The notes beneath the pieces were generated by a model, which saw only the letters and a program-made list of their open reading frames with translations, was not told where the DNA came from and searched no databases. From Pyrocephalus nanus (taxonomy: Eukaryota > Chordata > Aves > Passeriformes > Tyrannidae): a stretch of DNA of 64,000 bases. Location: the NCBI GenBank assembly GCA_038380795.1, contig CM076259.1, positions 78,644,224 through 78,708,223 of the forward strand, written 5' to 3'. Each line of letters begins with the position of its first letter. The first letter of the stretch is position 1. Of the stretch, positions 12,191-23,558 are shown piece by piece. The position numbers and the translations under genes are program-made.

Positions 12191-15100
12191 TCAGACCCTG
12201 GTTCACTAGCAAATAAAGTCCAGAGAACAGAAGGAAAGGCATATAAAACAAGAAGAAGCCTAACTAGTAAGAACTGCCCACGTGGGAAGTCTTACTGGGT
12301 TTCTTTGCTTTTATGAATAATGCATTTGCATTTATGAATAGCAACATGTGAAGTGCTATTTGGTTGTTCTTATTGCCTAATGTGGCAGATATGACTCTGT
12401 TTTTATTCAGGATTCTTAAAGACAATGTGAAGAAGTTGGACCAAATTGTGTAAGAAGACCCAATAGTTGGCAGGACAACTGCAAATTACCATGAGTCTTT
12501 ACAGGCTCCAGGTAGCCATTAATTTTCATGATAAGGAAGTGTGTTGTGATAATGGGCTTTGGAAATATAGAGAGAGATGCAAAATAGTGTTTGAACTCTC
12601 CTGCTGATTGGAAAAGATTTTTTACATTGAGGACTAGCAAACTATTTTACAAAATGCCTTCATGCATCATGCTTCTAAAGGAAGTCTTGTACTCATCAGC
12701 CCCGTAAAGATTTTCGTCACATTCCTAAGACTGCGTGGGACCACAAAAGGTGAGGGACTATAGCTTTGGCATAGGATAGTTTCCACGTGCCTTGGCTGTT
12801 CCATTCCATGTGCTTCTCTGTTAGCTGGACAGTAAATTAGTTGAGAATTTAATGAATTTTGTGAAAACTGGAACCAAAAGCGGCTTTGTTCAACTCAGTT
12901 TTGCTTAGCCTGAGATCGCTGCAGACTTACTGAGTGTACTGAATATTGCCTACAGCTGGACCTTCTATTGCCACACTGTGCTACAAGTCCTCTGACCACC
13001 TCCTCTTCTGCACAGGAAGCAACACCTATCCTTTACCTGACTTACGAAAATGTAAAGAATCTCCTTGCTATTTTTGGCATGCGTTTAGCAATAATGGAAG
13101 TAAAGGATCTTCTGCCCGAGGCAGTTACTTTTTCCAGAGAAGAGGACATATTTACTTTATGTAGGCTTGAATAAAGTCCTCAACTATGTAAGCTATCTCA
13201 CATTTACAATAGTGATGCTTGCTAGTTTTGTTCCTTCCTTACAGGAATGAAACAGAAATGTTTCACTTCGTAGTGCCTTTGCTGCCCACTGGATGTGCCT
13301 TAGATTTCCAGCTAAATTAATTCCAGTTGAAGGGATTGGAGGCTATGATAGTGAATATTCATTAATCTCCTGTGAAGAGTAGTGTCTGTTTTCCTGAAAG
13401 GTACATCTTCATGGGCAGCTGTTTTGATCAGAGAAAGATTTCAGCAAGGCGGGTCTGCAGAGGATGACTTCTCATTTGGTAGATTTGATAGGGAATGCCA
13501 TCACTTTTGCTATAGCAAGAGGCAGAATTAAGGGGTGTATAGAATGTGGCTAGGGGTAGCATACCAAGTAGTTAGCGCCAAGACTCTTGAGTTAAACACG
13601 CTGGGAGGCAGAACTGGAACCATGGGATTAAATCAGCAGACTTAGGTTAGTCAGACTGAAGGTTGGCATGAGGAACTTCAGGCATAATATTTTGAAGGAT
13701 CAGGCAGGAAACAAATGCTTGAGCTGCCCTCCAGTCTCCTGGAAAACTACCTTCATTTCCAGGAGAAAAGAAGTGACATGTGCCAGATGTACGCGAGACT
13801 CTGCATTAGTAAATTAACAGGGCTATAACACTCAGGCTTGTGCTGCCTTTTTTAATTGCCTGACATGCATATAGAATGCCAAATGTTCTTCTCTAAAGGA
13901 AACTGAATGCAGATTATGCTTTGCAGCTCTTTGCACTATTGGTTAGCTGGTACCTATCACGCTGAACATCAGGAACTCAGTCCACAAGAGGTGAAGGGGC
14001 TGCTACTTGTGTAGTTCAGGTGCATGCCAGTGAAAGTCTGCAAAGTTGTGACAGTAGAGTAAGCTATTGACCTTTTTCTAGCATCGTGTCTTGGACTTGT
14101 CATTCTTCTTTCTGAGACCTCATTTACAATAGCTTTTGAATTGAAAATAATTGGAAAGGACTGTGGCTGCTTTTATCTTTTATGCCCTTACATAGGGACA
14201 AACAAACCTTTTTAAAAAAGGAACAATCCACTCCCACTACATCACATGGATGTATTGTAACAACCACAGTTACTGTAGATGCACATGTGCATGTCTACAA
14301 ACACACACATGCGTGTATTCTTGGAACTGAGTAGTTGAGGATAAAGCTAGAGTATATAGCTGTGGTGTAAAGCACAATGTAACTCCCACTGCAGGAGTGA
14401 ATTGACTGGGATCTTTTCCCTGCAATTCAAGTGTTACCATCCGTTCAATGCTGATTTGTTCTTGGCTGTCTTTGGAGCACAGAAACAAAATAAAACAGGA
14501 AGTAGTCAGTGTAACTTCAGTAGTTAATCCCCATGTCCTTCTTCACACCCTACACCCTGACACCCCCTCTCCACTCCCAAGCCTAAAGCAAAAAGACCCT
14601 GGTTTTATTGCAGTATTTGTTAGGTTCCGTTATTATATCCATTGCTAGAGGATGAACGAAGGCAAATGCAAACTTCTGACAAGTTCTTTGACTGTCTTAT
14701 CTCTTCCCTTGCTTTTACCCACTAACCTGGCTAGGCTGTTGGCTGCTGAGCTGCAGAAAGAAAGTTTACTCTATTAGGTAAAGTATTGGTTTGATTTCAA
14801 TCCCCACCTGGTTTTTGGTCCACCGTGTCCCATCTTCCCCCTTCCTCCCCCTTTTCCCTCATTTTTAATAAAAGTAACATGCTCGCTACATCATGAATTT
14901 TTTACCCTCAGTCCTTGTTAATTTTTTTATGATATCCTGACCTCCTGTCTTTATCATCCTACCTATTGGATCACAGATAGCCAAATTTCCTTGGGATTCT
15001 CTTGTCTTCAGATCATCTTCTCCAGCTGCACGTACCACACTGAGCTGGAAGTGAAAACAGCTAAAAGCTTGTAGCTCCATTCTGTGAGAAGAAGCTGCAG

Positions 15101-15828
15101 TTTATGGGATATGCATTAGTTCACATAACCCTTCCCCTGACTCTTTACTCTTTCTTGAATGGGGAAACCTAGCATCTGCTTGCTGTCTCTTCTTCCAGGG
15201 TGGTTTCCACCAGAGATGTTTTCATACTAATGTAATCTGGAATCAATGATGGCTAGACTTTTATAGACCCTTGTGAGGGATTTTGAACAGGTCATTTACC
15301 ACTGTGACACACTTGGTTTACTTCTCTTTTGCTCATCTGTACAGTGAGAAAAGAGCTAATGATTAAACTTGGGTTTGTTGTGGAGATATTGACTTGCAGC
15401 TTGTCCCTGGGACACCCTTTGCTAGAACGAACTATAGATACTGGCTATAGATTTTCTGCAAGGCTGCATGTAAATCCTACAACGAGTGCAACCAGCAGTA
15501 TGGTGCACAGGTGAAGATTTTTTTGGTGACCAGTAGCCTGGACTGCTTTCATACCATCTCACCTCCCTCCCTGGAGACACATGGTAAATAAATGATGTTT
15601 TCAGACCCAGACTCGAGTGCAGAAAAGTCTTTCTTGGGTTTTAGCAATAGAGACAGACAGCTTTTTAAGTAATTGCCTTAGCAAAGTTCAATTGGTAATC
15701 AGAGGGGGTTGAGACAGAGTGCTGGGTTTGCTTTTCTCCATTTGGAGAGTTTTTCAGATGTTTCTCCTGTACTCAATAAAGACAGTACTTGCTGATTCAG
15801 GTATGCTGAGAGCGAGCTAGGTTCACCA
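12191..15828. other. PCCA intron, no recognised feature
   Basis: This is ordinary intronic sequence. Two overlapping + frames of about 70 codons near 12.95-13.17 kb looked briefly coding-like but lack splice context and family resemblance. I see no RNA gene and no repeat that I can name. Confidence 0.5.
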
Positions 15829-15948
15829 GCATGTTCCAGCTGCTTTGCAGTTCTCTGCAAATGCAAACCAGCTGCAGGCCTGGTTTAACTCAAGCCAGGT
15901 TTGTGGCTGGTTTGCATCACTGGAGCAGTGTAAAGTACCTGAAGCATG
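15829..15948 (+). repeat. Long imperfect inverted repeat / pre-miRNA-like hairpin
   Basis: The inner arms 15861-15883 and 15895-15917 pair over all 23 positions around an 11-nt loop (15884-15894). In the RNA sense the only four deviations from Watson-Crick pairs are G-U wobbles. The stem continues outward through 15843-15860 with 15918-15935, with a few mismatches, and more loosely through GCATG at 15829-15833 with GCATGC at 15944-15949. The wobble bias suggests either selection on a + strand transcript (microRNA-like) or chance CpG/TpG decay of a palindromic transposon. I do not recognise either arm as a known microRNA. It lies 1.4 kb upstream of the 99-nt exon and is on the sense strand of PCCA, so it would be transcribed. 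Confidence 0.75.
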
Positions 15949-17327
15949 CCAGCTAATCTGGCCTATTGGTTAACCTTTATAAATGACTTGTTTTTCTTCA
16001 TATTCTTTACATATAACTTTATATATAGTTAAAGCCCATAGAAATTGTGTAGATTGTATTGCTTAGGCAGACTTTGTATTCTGAACTAAAATCTATAAAA
16101 CTAGAGGTTTTTTTAAGCCAGAAATTTTTCTTCTTAACGGAAAGAAAATTATCAAATTATATACTGCTCCTCTGCACTTCTCTATTATGGATTTCTTTTA
16201 AGATGCCTGTTCTTCTAATAAGATGAAATAGTAAGCCTGAGATCTAAAAGAGTAGGCATTATAAGTTTTATTTTGCAAAATATGGGCTCAGCTTTTATTC
16301 TAAATGCAGTAAATTTTCTCTAGTTTGAGAATGTATACCATATTTGTGTCATTATCACTATTGTCTGTAGTGTACTGATTAAAAAATACTTTGGAGATTT
16401 TGAGAGATGGAGGAAATTGGTCAACTGTGATTTTTTATTGTGTTTATAGTAAATTATGTAACAGAAATCATAGTTACCTACCTTCAGTAGCATTATGAGT
16501 GTTCAAAATATGCAAAAAATATTAATTGCTAATTATATTAGTTAATGAATAATAATTTTTTTCATACTCCATTCTTTGAGGCTCTTATAATGTTGAATAT
16601 GTGATGTGTGTTTTTAAACAGTATTATACAACAGAAGAATGACAGAAGTGTCGTTACAGCTATTCTGGTCTACACTGAACCCAGAATTTTTACTCTTCAC
16701 CTAGAAATATTTTTTAAAAGGAATATAGGATGATTAAAAAAAAAATCTTTCTGGATAAACATATTGGCATTCGAGTCAGAAATTGTATTGCTCTGATCAG
16801 CTGTATATTGAAAGAAAACATGTCAGAATTTGCAAAGTTTTTCTAGACTTTGAGGTAAAATGCTGAAGAATTAATTACTACCTCATATTAATTAAGATAA
16901 CAATGCAAAGCCCTTCATTAGAAGCATAGGAAAAGTTCTTCCTTGGTCCTTGGAGAGAATATTATATGCAAGCCCTGTTGTGTGGGTTGCAAGGTGTCAC
17001 TGGAATTTATATGCATTACTTGTCTAATTGCAGTAAATGTAGCATGTCCAGATAGGTTTAAAAGTTGGATGGCTGTTTGTTACTTGCTGGAAATCACTTG
17101 AAACCTTGCTACTCAGAGGCAGCTGTTCACAGGTCCTTCACCTCTCCCCAGAGATAGGTGGAAGACTCTGTTGTTGGACCCTGTCTTTTATGGCAGAAGC
17201 AGTAAACATGACAGGTTGTTTGGGAGCCATCTGTTTTAAAATGGTTGCTGCTTTGTATGCAGTAATGAACTTGAGATCAGTTTTCTGTCTGTCTTCATAG
17301 TAACAGCCTTGTTTGGTGTCACAACAG
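15949..17327. other. PCCA intron, AT-rich, ends in splice acceptor
   Basis: This is very AT-rich intron. At 16521-16555 there is a dense run of TAAT cores (ATTAATTGC, TAATTATATTAG, TTAATGAATAATAAT). It ends in the pyrimidine tract and AG at 17326-17327 used by the downstream exon. No gene is seen. Confidence 0.5.
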
Positions 17328-17426
17328 GTGGAAGTTGATGGGATGAAACTAAATGTGACCAGCGAGTGGAACCTGGCTTCACCCTTGTTGTCTGTCACCA
17401 TTGATGGCACTCAGAGGACTATACAG
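17328..17426 (+). CDS. PCCA: PCCA internal exon (BT domain), like human exon 20
   Basis: This 99-nt internal exon encodes 33 residues of propionyl-CoA carboxylase alpha. The mitochondrial enzyme carboxylates propionyl-CoA to methylmalonyl-CoA in the breakdown of Val, Ile, Met, Thr and odd-chain fatty acids. The frame reads [20 protein letters not shown], then [13 protein letters not shown], which I recognise as the vertebrate PCCA segment containing [10 protein letters not shown] and VDGTQRT. The acceptor is a pyrimidine-rich tract ending ACAACAG at 17327, and the donor is CAG|GTAATC at 17426/17427. An in-frame TAA at 17301 rules out the earlier AG at 17299-17300. Both ends are phase 0, so skipping the exon would keep the frame. 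The segment belongs to the BT domain, which links the biotin carboxylase part to the biotinyl domain and contacts the beta subunit. It joins the next exon after the terminal Gln. The family assignment is firm; the exon number comes from memory of human cDNA numbering. Confidence 0.95.
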
Positions 17427-17757
17427 GTAATCTCACCAATGCATCATTTGTAGAGCTGAGATAACCAGAAGTCTCGGAGCATAAAAATAATACCGAAATG
17501 TGAGGTCTAAACTTGCTGCATCATAAAAATTACGTGATGTTATACAAGTAGGACAATGTTTCTACTTTGAGGCAAATTCACTCTACTGATGCTCTGGATG
17601 AATTCGAAGGTACTTACCAAGAGTTTTGAATATCTTTCTTTTAAAGAAAGTTCCTTATGTAGACAGAAGTTTACCCCATCTTATAGGATCTCTTTCTTAA
17701 TGGCTTGTGAGGAGACATAGTTTCTTAATCACTTAAGAAATAAAAAACAGATTACTG

Positions 17758-17818
17758 AAAAAAAACCAACCAACCAAACGAAAACAAAAATACCCCAACC
17801 CACAACAAAACCCCACAC
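17758..17818. repeat. A/C-rich low-complexity tract
   Basis: These 61 nt are made almost only of A and C, including CCAACCAACCAAAC. This kind of tract is common in bird introns. A longer T/G-rich tract of the same kind in the other orientation is at 23395-23558. Confidence 0.85.
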
Positions 17819-19465
17819 AGGGTCATGGAGTAAAATTAGTCTCTTCCTTATGTTTGGATTGTGTGATTTTTCCACTTTTGGGCCTTTTCAGTTTGAAAGT
17901 CACAGGACAGTGCATGTCCCACCTAACATGTTTTTTTTATGGTTTTATGAAATATGAGTAGTTCCATGACTTGAGAGGAAAAATGTAGAAAATATTCCAA
18001 ACTTGTGTGGCTCTAAGAAAAGAGGACCAAAAATGTTAAAGTAGTTGTATATTCTTTTCTTCTAACCACTTATGTGTTTGAAACCAACTCCAAACACCAG
18101 ACTTGGCTTTTAACTGCCTCATAAAAGTTCTGAATGTAACACCAGTCAGGATTTATGTATTTGTTGGCGAATAATTTATTTACAAATACCTACTGGAGCT
18201 GTCAATCATGAAAAAATCAAAACTTATTGAAAGCATTTTTCTACATACAACAGTACCTATTTCCTATACATATATCAGTGATACAGTGGTCAGATTTCTG
18301 CTAATTTAAAGTGAAATGAGTGAATTTCATTTTTCATTTTCACCCCTGGTAAATTACCCAACAGGAAAAATACTGTTTTTGCTTTGATGGAATTTAAAAG
18401 ATGGCAACTTTAAAAAAATTACTGTGTCAAATTTAGTATTGCCTGAGAGTGAAATTTTCATTATGTGCCCAAGTGCGTTGTGGGCATAAGTTTTGTAGAT
18501 TTCCTGGAAGGTTAATGCCAGCTTCAAGGCTTATGTATATGTTAAATAATGTTCTATTTTTAGGTGTTGGGTTTTTTTTAATAGCTCAATGCTGATCCAT
18601 TTTAGTGCTGTTTTATAAAGTACGTTCATAATATTGAATAGGAAATAATACCAATGTACGAATATATAAGATCTGTCTAGTTGAAAAGCATTATAGTTAG
18701 AATGGATAACTGTATTCACAAGGCCCCATTGCAAACTATATTACTATATGACTGGATATATAGCCAATAGTAGTAACGCCGTTTAACTAAAAGTGAAATA
18801 GTTGAGTTGGCACATAAAACCAGTTTCAAAATTAATGATTGTGAGATCTGAACATGCTTTCTTCTAGGAGCCAATCCAGCAATAGTATTACTTGCACTCC
18901 CTGAGTATGACCAAACTGTATGAAGTATTACCCATCTAGCCACAGTAACGCTCAGTGAGCTGACTGTGTGGTATCTAGCCAACAGAATGTGGAATAAGAA
19001 CATATGTTGTTTCTTTCTCATAGTTTATCTGTCTTTGCTTTTAGCAAGGAAACTCAGTAACTTGAGAAGTTATTAATCTTTTTAGCGTATATATGTAAAT
19101 TTATGGGAACCTTAAACTTGACCTCTGATATCTGCTGACTGGAATCAAAATTGGTTTTTTGGTTATATGTTTCTGTAGACTCACCCCTCTGCAAGAACCA
19201 AATTAGACAAGTGTATTCCTGTAGGTCAATTTGTCTCCAAAAGCAATTGACCCCTGAGTCTTGAAGTATCTTCTTTCAGCAAAACTTAGCCCTAGAGCCA
19301 TTTTAAGCAACAAATATGGATGAATCGAATAATTCCAGCTGTGCTTTATTAATTTTCAGCCAATCTAATTTTTCTTCATAGTTGGTTTCATTCTTCTAAA
19401 TTTGCTCAACCAAATACAGTCTTTGTGAACATTGTATTTCTTTGAAGATATGATTTATGCACCTT

Positions 19466-19515
19466 TGGCTCGATCCTGCAGTCTGGCTGCAATCCAGCAA
19501 AGCACTTAAGCTTTA
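19466..19515. repeat. Possible ancient amniote DNA-transposon relic
   Basis: The text around CGATCCTGCAGTCTGGC and AATCCAGCAAAGCACTTAAG resembles a palindromic, non-autonomous repeat that I recall as widespread in turtles, crocodilians and birds (AATCCTGCAAA..CACTTA type). It is short and heavily decayed; the call rests on memory. Confidence 0.3.
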
Positions 19516-21389
19516 GAAGCAGGAAATAAATAATTTTAAAATGTTTTGGTTTGCAATGTATTTATGTAAATTATAGTCTAGACATTCAAATTGTTACATA
19601 TCTGTTGCATGTTTAAAAATAAGTAATTAAGCATGCTTCTGTGTTTTCACTCCTCTGCTAAAGGCTCAATGAGTGTTAGAGCAAAGCGGAGCACCAACCC
19701 TGCTCTATGAGTTTAATACCCCAGTTTTCTAGGACAATTTCTGGAGTATGGGACCTGGGAGTACATCTGAGTCCCTGAGGAGAAGTATGTGCCCTGGTCA
19801 CAGTCTGTCTAGGGCATACCAGGGCACAACAAGGATGTGTGGCAGCCTCCCCCCCTCCCGCTTTTGTTTCCTTTGCGAGGAAGCCCATCTGTGTGCAGCA
19901 GATGGGCACTGCGGAGTGCCTGGCCAGGTCCCCAGATGATAGAGGGACCAGAACCCTGGGGTACACTGCAGGTCCTTTTGCCTGCAGCATAAGGGCTCGG
20001 AAATCTCTGTGCTGCTTTGGAGTACTGTGAAATCCATATACATATACAAAGTGATGAACTGATGAAAACTTGGGATCATTTGAGCAAGAGATTTCTGAGA
20101 TATAGTCTCCAGAGACAGGGGTGTGGACAGACCCTCTAGCATTTGTTGTCGTACACAGATTCCATCATGGATTTTTTGAAATTGTTTTTAGTAGTTTCTC
20201 AGCAAATCCCAGTTTTTCAGCATTTTCTTTACTTATGACTAGACTCTACCTCTCATTTGGGGAGGCTGAATTTAACACATTGTGAAGTGTGGAATTTTAT
20301 TCAACAAGCAAATTAAATTTTTGTGTGCAAAAATACTTTACCAAAATAGTTTCCCCTGCTTGTTTCCAAAGATGTTAGTGGTTTAGAATTTGACTTACAC
20401 CTAGCTGTTGTGAATTTGGACTCTGCCTTTGCTGAAAATCAGAGAGCCATAGGAATATAGTTACAATACATATTCCTTAGGATTCAGATTTGAAGGGATT
20501 AGGTTTTATTTAATTGAAAATACAAATTTAAAATACATTTATATATAAACCATGATTTGAATAGGATATAACCTGTCAGGCAGTATTTTTAGAGTAAAAA
20601 TAAATAAGTGAGGGGCTTAATGATTCCTGTGAAGAGTGAGTGGAAAAATAGGGGTTGGGTTGAGTTGTGGAAAAGAAGCGTAAGAACTTCAGTGGAAACT
20701 GGAAGGGAGAGTGGTAGTTCAAAATGGTATTGTGGAAAGTAATGACAAGTGGAACAAAGGCAACAGGCATATTTTGGGACAATGAGGGCACTTCTGCCCC
20801 TCTATCTCTTCTCCCATATACAGGTAAGCTAGATTTCAGTGAGCCCCGCACCCACAGAAGTTGTCTGTGGCCTCTTCTCTCTCCCTGTGCATATGAACTG
20901 GGGAGCAGGCAGAAGGAAGGAATAAGCTATCTTTTCCACAAAATTTGAACATCTCCTTTTATTCCTCATGGGAATGATAATCCAAGGCGATCACAAGATA
21001 AATCAAAAACACCATGAAGTCCAGAGTCTGGCATGAGAGACCTAGCTGCAGCTCTGTCCTCATTACAGTCAAGTTGCAAGAAGTTTCCTTTTGCTGGGAC
21101 ATTGTGCAGGAAGATCAGGTATTTGCAGAGTGAGCAGGTTGCTCAAGGAAAAAATGCATATAAGAGATCCTCAAATCCTCTTTGCTTTGCCATTGCTTGT
21201 GTTTGGGCAAGTTCTCAAAAACCACCCCACCGACCATTCAAATTCCGAGGCTGCTCTGTGGCAATGCCACAGGGACAAATTTTACAACTGCTTAGTGCTG
21301 TTAAATGCTCTGCTTTCTTTGATCCCATCATCAAACAGTCAACCCATCCTTATATACCATTTACTTGCAGACAGTTCCATATAGGAAAA

Positions 21390-22104
21390 GGATGCTGAAC
21401 CAGAATCATTGGCAAATCGGCAAAACAATTTTACAGTGGCAGTGGTGATGCCTTCTCTTTGTATTTCCTGACTTGAGGAGAATTGGTTTTTGATAAACTG
21501 AAGCTCTGTAAGAGGTAGGGAGAACGCAATTGGACAAGGTCCTGAGCAGCTCAGTATCACTTTGACATTAGCCTTGCTTTGAATGGAGAATGTGACTACC
21601 TGATTTCCAGAAGTCCCTTCCTGTTCTGTGTCTCTATTGGACATCCCAAACTCTACAGTAAAAAGGTCTTTGTCAGTCACAGCAAGGTGTAATTAAGAGA
21701 GTAATGGAGTTGCTAAACAAGAACACAATCCTGTAAAGCTGAAATAATCAGTCTCAAGCTTCTAGTGATTTTGTGAATGAAATAGATGAAGATTTGTCAG
21801 GGGAGCTTTCTCTACTTAGTGTTAAAGGGAATTCAGTGATGGCATCACTTATTTTTCCATTTAATTTATTTATTGCTTCAACAGTTGCAGCAGGAGTAGT
21901 ATATTCTACATCCTGGGATATGACAAATTTAAGTGCTTCTCTGATACAATGTTTCTTTTGATTATTATTTTGATATGTAATAACAGAAAAAATGAAAATG
22001 CTGTAGGTTGTGAAGCCTTTGTTCCTGGGAAATGTCTGACAGGAGAACAAAGCCTGTGCCCAACTATTCATTTCCTTCAACCCTGTAGAGACTTTTTCAA
22101 ACAT
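21390..22104 (-). pseudogene. Candidate broken coding sequence, unidentified
   Basis: Reading the minus strand, a frame from 22104 to 21754 (starting MFEKVSTGLKEMNSWAQALF) is followed by another that is open from about 21763 to 21401. One frame change near 21765 and one TAA near 21693 are the only breaks over about 230 codons. Sample peptides are VEAINKLNGKISDAITEF from the first part and DKDLFTVEFGMSNRDTEQ and PLTELQFIKNQFSSSQ from the second. I do not recognise a family. The low number of breaks and the ordinary amino-acid composition suggest a decayed retrocopy. However, frames of 110-120 codons also occur by chance in 64 kb, and no poly(A) or target duplication is seen. It is antisense to PCCA. 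Confidence 0.25.
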
Positions 22105-23394
22105 GTAATTTTTAAATTTTTTTTAAGAAAAATGACTTTTTTTTTTATTTTGCTGTTTTGAGATCTCAGATGTAGTCTGTGATAATGATATATGCATGAT
22201 ATAGGTTTCCAATCTAAAGTACCATTACCTCAGCACACTCATTTCATCAAACCCAGAAAATGTCTTTGGGAAGGTTTAGTGTGTGGTGTTTGTGAAGACT
22301 GCTTGACAGTCCATTCTTTAGTGCTGTGCAGTGCCTGCACACACTCTCCTCTTGCTGTTGAACCCATGATTTAAAAACTATTCTTGCTATGTTGTCTCCA
22401 GAAGAGGGACGCAGAATGATGTGCTAACAGGGACAGACATTTGGTTATACTGTACCCAAATAGCTATCCTTTTGGGTAAAGAAAAGCCAGAGTGTGAGCC
22501 CCAGCACTGAATTCCTGATGGCCCACACTGATTAATCCGTAGCTCACTCCTTGGCTTTTTTTCAGTCTGTTCCAGTTATGGCTAGCCTGGGCAAAGCTGG
22601 TATAGATTTCTTGGCCATGGTTCAAATGGAGAATGTTTGATGAGAAGGGGGAAATTAAAGGAAATAAATGATTGTGAAACTACAGCAGTAGAACTAAGAA
22701 CACATATTATTCCTTTACCAATTTTTTCATGAAAATGAATTTTTTTTTTTTCATTTGGGAAGGAAGTGAGTGATCAATTGCTATGCTCAATCAGTTCCCC
22801 TGGAATGGGATTAGTTTTATCCTGTGCTGCTTTAATCAAATGTTAGTTGTCATCTTACTCCATATTTTTTCCCTTTTGGAGCTAAATATTTTCATGACAA
22901 ACAATATTCAGGATGAATAACTATAAGGATTCTGTATGTGTCAGAAGACCAAAGCATTGTGTTCAGTTGTTGACAGACATTGTAGTTTTATGATATCTAA
23001 ACCTTGGAAGATGAAAAATATTTCTCTAGAACATACTGACACATTCAGAGAGCAAAGGGGAAGGAAGAGGAGCGCCATCAGAGGGTAAGGAAGGATTCTG
23101 TAAAGAATTTGTCGCAGGGCAGTCATAGACATTAGCAAATCTAGAATCCCATGGCAGCATTTTGTCTGCATATTGCCCCCTTGTGAGACCAAACATATCA
23201 TGGCATCCAAAAAGACCATCAAGTCCAGAAGTTCTAGTAATTTAGTGATTTAAGGTAGTAAGAGCAAAAATTTAGAAGTTCACAGAGAAGACTAAACTCT
23301 TCATTATTGTAAAGAGTTGTAAGTGTTGGGCTGGAGTAACTGTCTCTTAGAGTCATTCTTTACCAACACCAAATAAACAGTGTTTCCCATGTTG

Positions 23395-23558
23395 TGTGGG
23401 GTTTTTTTTCCCTTATTTTTCCTTGTTTTGTTTGTTTGTTTTTTGTTTTGTTTGGGGGTTTTTTGTTTTTTTTTGAGTTTTGGTGATGTTTTGTTGTTGG
23501 TGGGTTTTTTTGTTGTTGTTGTTTGGTTTTAGTTTTTTTGTTTGATTTTCTTAGTTTT
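23395..23558. repeat. T/G-rich low-complexity tract
   Basis: About 160 nt consist almost only of T and G, with blocks of TTTG, TTGTTG and T-runs up to nine. On the minus strand this is an A/C-rich tract like the one at 17758-17818. It may be an expanded old retroposon tail or a simple-sequence expansion. Confidence 0.9.

Larger units (their letters stand above)
17427..23394. other. PCCA intron between the two exons, left part
   Basis: This begins with donor GTAATC. It holds an A/C-rich tract, a probable DNA-transposon relic near 19.47 kb, a GC-richer stop-poor patch near 19.67-20.01 kb, and minus-strand coding-like frames near 21.34-22.10 kb, all described separately. Otherwise it is ordinary intron. 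Confidence 0.6.

Noticed and set aside
12946..13174. Two overlapping + frames with a brief coding-like look
   Set aside because: There is no usable splice context, the two frames compete for the same bases, and no family is recognised.
21033..21398. A + strand open frame of 121 codons
   Set aside because: It overlaps another + frame and a minus frame, has no recognisable content, and frames of this length are expected by chance in 64 kb.
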